This document shows positions 61,101 to 64,000 of a stretch of DNA of 64,000 nucleotides, one piece after another. Numbering within the stretch: the stretch's first letter is position 1; each line of letters opens with the position of its first letter. This stretch comes from Owenia fusiformis (taxonomy: Eukaryota > Annelida > Polychaeta > Sabellida > Oweniidae). The stretch lies in NCBI GenBank assembly GCA_903813345.2, contig CAIIXF020000012.1, positions 12,320,932 through 12,384,931 of the forward strand, read 5' to 3'. The notes beneath the pieces are model-generated. The model did no database searches. It was given only the letters and a program-made list of their open reading frames with translations, and was not told where the DNA came from. The position numbers and the translations under genes were made by a program.

Positions 61101-61770
61101 AATTTGTCTCTTTTCAGGACGTAAGAATCGTCGTGTGATAGATCACATGATAAAGCTACTCTCAGATGAAGACAGACTAGTGAGGGAAAGCGCTTGTTTG
61201 TCACTTGGTAAGATGAAGACAGAGAAAGCAGTGCCTCATATCATAGACTTATGGTGAGTATTGTCATAGATTTATGGTAGGTAATGTCATAGACTTGTGC
61301 TGTATAATATCATAGAATTGTGGTGGGTAATATCACATGTGCTGTGCAATATCATAGAATTGGAGTGGGTAATATCACATGTGCTGTGCAATATCATAGA
61401 CTTGTGACGGGTAATATCATAGACTCATGGTAGGTAATGTCATAGACTGAGACGTTTCCATTTTATCTCCACAAGCCTTAATTTTATCCCTACTGAAAAA
61501 TTATGATATTTGAACACGTGAGCACAGTACCCATGATACTATTTTCAGTTTATTGTACATGTATCTTATGTGTGAAAATAAATAAGAGATTGAACCTTAC
61601 TTAAATTATGTGGATTTATTTCCAGGCGTAATGATCCAATAAAGCATGTGCGTGAAGCGGCCCAGGTGGCGCTGTCTAAAGTTGGCGGAGGAGAGGCAGC
61701 ACAGGCAATCAAGGTGACATCGGTTCTCTCCACAGAAATGGAAGCACTAAGAAACAGTAAAAGAAAGTGA
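49125..61770 (+). CDS. TIR-HEAT B: TIR-domain protein with C-terminal HEAT repeats (425 aa)
   Basis: Exons: 49125-49194, 54355-54449, 57723-57868, 59444-60027, 60532-60633, 61118-61253, 61626-61770. Phases close exactly (1278 nt). The TIR domain starts almost at the N-terminus: VMVAYESADLEFVKWL, then GLRVWYKGN, VVVFVLSEDS and the helix ACRDEVSLAYISN, whose Glu (residue 74) is at the NADase catalytic position. Residues of about 104-290 are a helical region (KCDFWDRHF, AERMQLFFTDEQTKW) that aligns with four exons of TIR-HEAT A. Four HEAT repeats follow (SSVRMTAIKNLG, PNIRAVAALGLG, RLVRESACLSLG, KHVREAAQVALS), ending RNSKRK. Compared with A it lacks the N-terminal extension and has a shorter BB-loop region (WYKGNPSDKSK). 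Probably cytosolic; NAD+ cleavage or TIR scaffolding is inferred from family knowledge. The start is chosen at the ATG directly before the first TIR strand, in context caagATGG. Confidence 0.85.
49363..50700. repeat. Dispersed repeats in TIR-HEAT B intron 1
   Basis: 49363-49550 is an inverted 'CAGTGATCTCCCCAG' copy. 50115-50215 and 50540-50690 are two more pieces (cacttgagattttaatacta, ccacttgagaaaaaaatcct). They flank about 330 bases that look like a separate insertion into one copy. Confidence 0.55.
50935..51058. mobile_element. Mariner-type MITE, 124 bp
   Basis: The ends match as inverted gggttgatccaaaagttccg and gggttgatccaaaagtttcg, with TA on both sides. The end sequence resembles that of the mariner at 45832 (tgatccaaaagt), so the two belong to related families. 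Confidence 0.8.
51092..51795. repeat. Two dispersed repeats in intron 1
   Basis: 51092-51275 is a 'GTCACC' copy (accaccagaagtggtgacat to gcatgttaatgccttgtctt). 51538-51795 is a 'CAGTGATCTCCCCAG' copy with its inner part partly duplicated (two catttgcacccacttgaaaa). Confidence 0.65.
52696..53072. mobile_element. Foldback-type element
   Basis: Ends agaggtgtcacggat and inverted agagatgtcacagaa enclose DNA rich in gttccgaac/gttccggaac. The 79-codon frame here is not supported. Confidence 0.6.
53350..53745. repeat. Adjacent copies of two dispersed families
   Basis: 53350-53572 is a full 'CAGTGATCTCCCCAG' copy ending agagatcactgctactgta. 53562-53745 is a 'CAGTAAAACCTGT' copy (actgtaaaaccagtatatct to gacatgttttactgta). 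Confidence 0.65.
54032..54235. repeat. Dispersed repeat, family 'GGGGGTTC'
   Basis: Runs from caggcctgttgccaggaggg to ggttacgggcctg, just before exon 2 of TIR-HEAT B. The 120-codon frame across it is repeat-derived. Confidence 0.65.
54741..55767 (+). mobile_element. Processed retrocopy insertion with target-site duplication
   Basis: Thirteen bases, tgtagacagaaat, occur at 54741-54753 and again at 55755-55767. The inserted 1001 bases carry an uninterrupted long frame, an AATAAA at 55705-55710 and a 24-base A run (55731-55754) directly before the second duplicate. These are the hallmarks of mRNA reverse-transcribed and inserted by a LINE-type machinery. It lies in intron 2 of TIR-HEAT B, same strand. 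Confidence 0.93.
54818..55603 (+). CDS. Intact ORF of the retrocopy (261 aa, unknown protein)
   Basis: The frame is open from the left target duplication. The first in-frame ATG is 54818 and the stop is TGA at 55601-55603. Since codons before that ATG are also coding-like (EIEDYYSSLRISQEVTEK), the copy is probably 5'-truncated and the parent protein longer. The N-terminal half is a compact helical domain with a Cys pair (LYHLCQNCW) and WVAESFGKRRKTSWGQF. The C-terminal half is charged and disordered, with a basic nuclear-localisation-like stretch (RRFKRERR) and an acidic segment (DLTEHDIPDEDVEKY). I cannot name the family; a nuclear protein is a reasonable guess. The absence of stops or frameshifts over 786 nt implies recent insertion or selection. 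No promoter of its own is evident; it could be exonised in the host transcript. Confidence 0.65.
   Translation: MDLYHLCQNCWLTTGHNHERILLYLTFIAWVAESFGKRRKTSWGQFTKLFEVSNTKANDKQKSILKYLVEMASNIPWIDMSDFKHDKDVLAHLNDILKYRNLLVNEITMEMTKIRDNIDEKDVAEVDNFKDGDPNKDKFPQVGDGIKNEKQINNNTTPDMEQKFETGRCVSHKNNDVAYDRNEKKYSRRFKRERRDWTVPKVKSHKRIADESDNIIIEHPDLDCEDLTEHDIPDEDVEKYVKSEHEVKRLKLFDAQSEFDN
55925..56072. repeat. Dispersed repeat, family 'GTCACC'
   Basis: From atgtcaccacgataaatgat to gcatgttaatgccttgtgt. Confidence 0.65.
56805..57365. repeat. Minisatellite with 20-28 bp subunits and a 170-bp higher-order period
   Basis: Subunits like gacacacatggacatgatca atgt repeat. Marker variants (caatttgacatgg, gaaacattgagataatca) recur at 56871, 57041 and 57211, a 170-base period. 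Confidence 0.9.
57419..57525 (+). pseudogene. Decayed duplicate of the catalytic TIR exon of TIR-HEAT B
   Basis: About 105 bases align with the start of exon 57723-57868: aagttgtaatgctcgtactg agtgaggact matches aggttgttgtattcgttctg agtgaggatt, followed by the matching tagagatga and ttacatctctaacagg pieces. Translation gives VVMLVLSEDSIVHKPSL, then a stop at the position of the catalytic helix. The acceptor has changed to ccaag. A dead exon copy 300 bases upstream of the working one. Confidence 0.85.
58022..58125. repeat. Dispersed repeat, family 'GTCACC', partial
   Basis: gtcaacaccagaagtggtga, then tttgtaacaaatagcaggta gtgacattttgcatg. Confidence 0.6.
58126..59082. other. Intron 3 of TIR-HEAT B, unstructured part
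   Basis: AT-rich, no repeat or frame of note. A 'GTCACC' fragment occurs at 58985-59003. Confidence 0.4.
59083..59276. repeat. Dispersed repeat, family 'GGGGGTTC'
   Basis: catgcctggctacgcat, then aattttggccattttgg, with poly(C) runs, just before exon 4. Confidence 0.6.
60045..60312. repeat. Palindromic minisatellite in TIR-HEAT B intron 4
   Basis: About eight copies of gtcaccatctagaagtggtg acatattgt. Each unit is itself a hairpin (gtcaccat..gtggtgac), apparently expanded from the closing palindrome of the 'GTCACC' family. Confidence 0.9.
60745..60885. repeat. Dispersed repeat, family 'GTCACC', partial
   Basis: tatgtcaccgtgccacaagt gtggtgacatactg, then gtggtgggcatctgtaacaa at 60843-60865. 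Confidence 0.55.
61064..61140 (+). repeat. Duplicated splice acceptor and exon start of TIR-HEAT B exon 6
   Basis: The segment ttttcaggacgtaagaatcg tcgtgtgata occurs at 61064-61093 and again at 61111-61140, so two equivalent acceptors lie 47 bases apart. The downstream one (exon start 61118) keeps frame. The upstream one (61071), with the better pyrimidine tract, shifts the frame and meets TGA. Confidence 0.9.
61240..61450 (+). repeat. Minisatellite made from the exon-6/donor boundary
   Basis: The end of exon 6 and its donor (atcatagacttatg|gtgagtat) is followed by about eight diverged copies such as gtcatagatttatggtaggt and atcatagaattgtggtgggt. Several retain a donor-like G|GTRGGT. Confidence 0.85.
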
Positions 61771-61837
61771 TAGAAGGAATTTTTAACTGCTATCGTATCC
61801 AGACATAAATAAGACAAGACGGTTGCCAAATCAATAT

Positions 61838-62045
61838 ACAGTAAAACCTTTCTAATCTGAACACCCCTGGGACTGGTCATGAATGTTTGGATTAGCAGGT
61901 GTTCACATTTCAAGGTTTTTTGTGCAAGTCAGTGTGGAAGACGCATGGACATGATCAATGTGACAGAACATTGGGATCAAGAAAAAGTGTTCACAATGAG
62001 AGGTATTCGGATAAGAGAGCTGTTTGGATTTACAGGTTTTCCTTG
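61838..62045. repeat. Dispersed repeat, family 'CAGTAAAACCTGT'
   Basis: From acagtaaaacctttctaatc to gctgtttggatttacaggtt, a foldback copy just after TIR-HEAT B. Confidence 0.65.
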
Positions 62046-62219
62046 TATCTTCCAAATGTTTGAGGTATCGCTGAATGTTATTGGGGTCTTGTACCTTATC
62101 ATGAGAGACATAAATATGATATGGATGTGATATTTGAAAGTTGTGCCATATCATATGGGATTGGGGAATTAAACTTCACATAGAAGAGGCCTTATATGTT
62201 CAAGATGAGGAAATAGCCC

Positions 62220-62640
62220 ATAAATGACATGACCTATTAATTAAGTGACAGTGGCCTATTTATTAGGTGACAGTATCCTATTTATTAGTGGCAGTGGCTG
62301 TTTTATTAAGTGACCCGTTTATTAAGTGACAGTGGCTGTTTTATTAAGTGACCCGTTTATTTAGTGACAGTGGCCTGTTTATTAAGTGACAGTGGCTGAT
62401 TTATTAAGTGACCTATTTATTAGGTGATAGTGGCCTATTTATTAGGTGACAATGGCCTACTTATTAAGTGGCCTGTTTATTTAGTGACAGTGGCCTATTT
62501 ATTAGGTGACAGTGGCTTTTTTTTATTAAGTCGCCTGTTTATTTAGTGACAGTGGCTTATTTATTGAATGACAGTGGCCTATTTATTTAATGACAGTGAC
62601 CTTTTTATTAAGTGACAGTTGCCTATTTATTAAGATACTT
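62220..62640. repeat. 22-bp minisatellite
   Basis: About 18 copies of aagtgacagtggcctattta tt with deletions down to about 15 bases. Confidence 0.9.
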
Positions 62641-62822
62641 GGAAACGTATCTCCACTCATGTATTCATTTGACAACACTGTTGATTGTAGTTTTTAAGAG
62701 CTGGAGATCATTATCACCAACAAGTGGAAGTCACGATTAAAAATTAGGTGATTCAATCTTAGACTAAGTGAATTATATGACTATGACTACAATTTGAGAT
62801 TTTTGGAGTTTTAGTTTAAAAA

Positions 62823-63185
62823 ATGGCTACACCCATGAGTGTACATATATTGATGCTGGGTGACACTGACATCTATTATTGTTTGAAAGAAGAAATAGTA
62901 CAAAAAGAGATGCCTGGGACAACATATTCCATCATATTTGTGTACCCAGAGAAGCATAGGCCTGGGAACATGTATAAAAAATCTGAGTCTAAGTCCCCTA
63001 AGAACAAATCTCTCCCTACTTACGACTCCAAGACTCTGATTGGTCAAACTTGGATTTTGCATTAATTATACATGTTCCTGGGCCTATGCAGAGAAGGTTA
63101 AAGGGGCAACAAAGACGAGAGAAGAATTGAGAGTAATTTTCAAAAACTCAAACTCAACATTTGTTGTCATGACTGTAAATTTCTG
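62823..63185 (+). pseudogene. Small ORF interrupted by a MITE
   Basis: A frame starts at ATG 62823 (M-A-T-P-M-S-V-H-I-L-M-L-G-D), with alternating hydrophobic residues as in a beta strand, and reaches I-I-F-V-Y-P-E-K at the edge of an inserted element. As it stands it runs into the element and stops at 63065 (80 aa). The flank beyond the element continues in the matching frame with V-K-G-A-T-K-T-R-E-E-L-R-V-I-F to a TGA at 63183, so the pre-insertion frame was about 73 codons. AATAAA at 63241 fits a small gene or last exon. I do not recognise the product. Confidence 0.45.
62955..63088. mobile_element. hAT-like MITE, 134 bp, with 8-bp target duplication
   Basis: Inverted ends cataggcctgggaacatgta and cataggcccaggaacatgta are flanked on both sides by the identical octamer cagagaag (62947-62954, 63089-63096). 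An eight-base duplication is typical of hAT transposons. Confidence 0.88.
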
Positions 63186-63240
63186 ACTACTGTGTATTTA
63201 TTTTTAAGCTTATATAACAGTATTACAGTAAAAGTTTCCA

Positions 63241-63246
63241 ATAAAT
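63241..63246 (+). terminator. Poly(A) signal
   Basis: AATAAATAAA follows the small ORF by about 55 bases. Confidence 0.45.
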
Positions 63247-63458
63247 AAATATTTTATCAAATATCTTATTTAATATTTTGAGACAATAAAATTAGGATTG
63301 TAAGAGAAACATTGGCATTATTTTTTTCATTGATTATTTCCTGCATTCTACACTTTCTAGTCTTTGCTACCACTTTAATACAATGATGTAGATCGAAGCA
63401 ACCCAATCATTTTTGCTTCATGTACAAATTATCTAGGGGTCCAACAATTGCTCGATAT

Positions 63459-63606
63459 TAAACAAATACTGGATGATCAGGAGCTGGATATGGCAGAATA
63501 CCTATTCGAGAAAAAATATTGGGCGAGGCGGGAGCCGAGCCCAATATTTTTTCGAGGATAGGTATTCTGGCCATATCCAGCTCCTGATCATCCAGTATTT
63601 GTTTTA
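63459..63606. mobile_element. Near-perfect hairpin element, 148 bp
   Basis: About 68-base arms (taaacaaatactggatgatc on the left, its inverse on the right) meet at a loop near gaggcgggagcc. Only a few mismatches, so it is a young foldback MITE. A second, short hairpin (gaccctttttctcgaaagggtc) lies at 63967-63989. Confidence 0.85.
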
Positions 63607-64000
63607 TTATGCACCTCCCAATCAAAGTTAAGTGGAGTACTTACTGGAGTACAGGCTTAAACTGTCGTTTAGTTGACATTATTTTGACATTTATTTATTT
63701 TTTCTTTCAAAACTCAGACGACTTCCGGCCAGTTTATTCGCTACAATGGACGAAAATATTTGCCCCGGGAATTTAATTTTTATTTATTCGAGACGTTCTT
63801 ACAGAATTATATGTAACTTTTGAATGATAAGGGTAATTGTGATTGATTAAGTGCATTTTTTTCTTCTATTTTCCGCCAGTTTCAGATGTAAGTTTTAAGT
63901 AGTACTCTAGTTATTAAGAAATAAAACTCTGAATTGGGAATGTTGCAAAAACATTGAAAAAAATATCCGACCCTTTTTCTCGAAAGGGTCAGATATTAAA

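Overview
The window is eukaryotic nuclear DNA from an animal. Genes are split by GT-AG introns, intergenic DNA is AT-rich, there are poly(A) signals, and minisatellites, foldback MITEs and dispersed repeats are very dense. The gene content (TIR-HEAT proteins, small secreted EF-hand proteins, a receptor tail with an ITAM-like motif) and the CCGT/CTGT-rich repeat at 34.7 kb suggest a marine invertebrate, possibly a lophotrochozoan. The species cannot be fixed from sequence alone. I see no rRNA, tRNA or CRISPR array.

Layout: (1) 0-0.9 kb, last exon(s) of a plus-strand gene with a tyrosine-rich ITAM-like tail. (2) 0.9-5 kb, simple repeats, a MITE and an orphan minus-strand exon candidate. (3) 5.1-7.2 kb, plus-strand gene SP1 for an 84-aa secreted acidic protein. 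(4) 7.2-12.2 kb, repeats, including a 1.5-kb array full of AGGTCA half-sites. (5) 12.2-34.3 kb, minus-strand gene TIR-HEAT A. One intron carries a 6.5-kb array of a 32-bp satellite; another carries an array copied from the TIR exon and a nested plus-strand gene, SP2 (secreted, two EF-hands). (6) 34.6-48.4 kb, no clear gene: a 1.4-kb element, several minisatellites and a decayed mariner. (7) 48.45-48.93 kb, an orphan terminal exon. (8) 49.1-61.8 kb, plus-strand gene TIR-HEAT B, with a processed retrocopy (intact 261-codon ORF, poly(A), 13-bp target-site duplication) in intron 2. (9) 61.8-64 kb, repeats and a small ORF split by an 8-bp-TSD MITE.

The central feature is the pair of divergently transcribed TIR-HEAT paralogs. 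Each has an N-terminal TIR domain that keeps the Glu used by TIR NADases, a helical middle region and four C-terminal HEAT repeats. By analogy with SARM1 and other TIR enzymes they may act in innate immunity or NAD+ signalling; that is inference. Both genes contain broken copies of the same catalytic TIR exon, and gene B also has local duplications of splice-site boundaries. SP1 and SP2 share a 5' UTR exon, a signal-peptide exon and 3' UTR sequence but have different mature regions. SP2 lies antisense inside a TIR-HEAT A intron. The exon models below were built by matching splice sites, reading phase and the two paralogs to each other; no transcript data were available.
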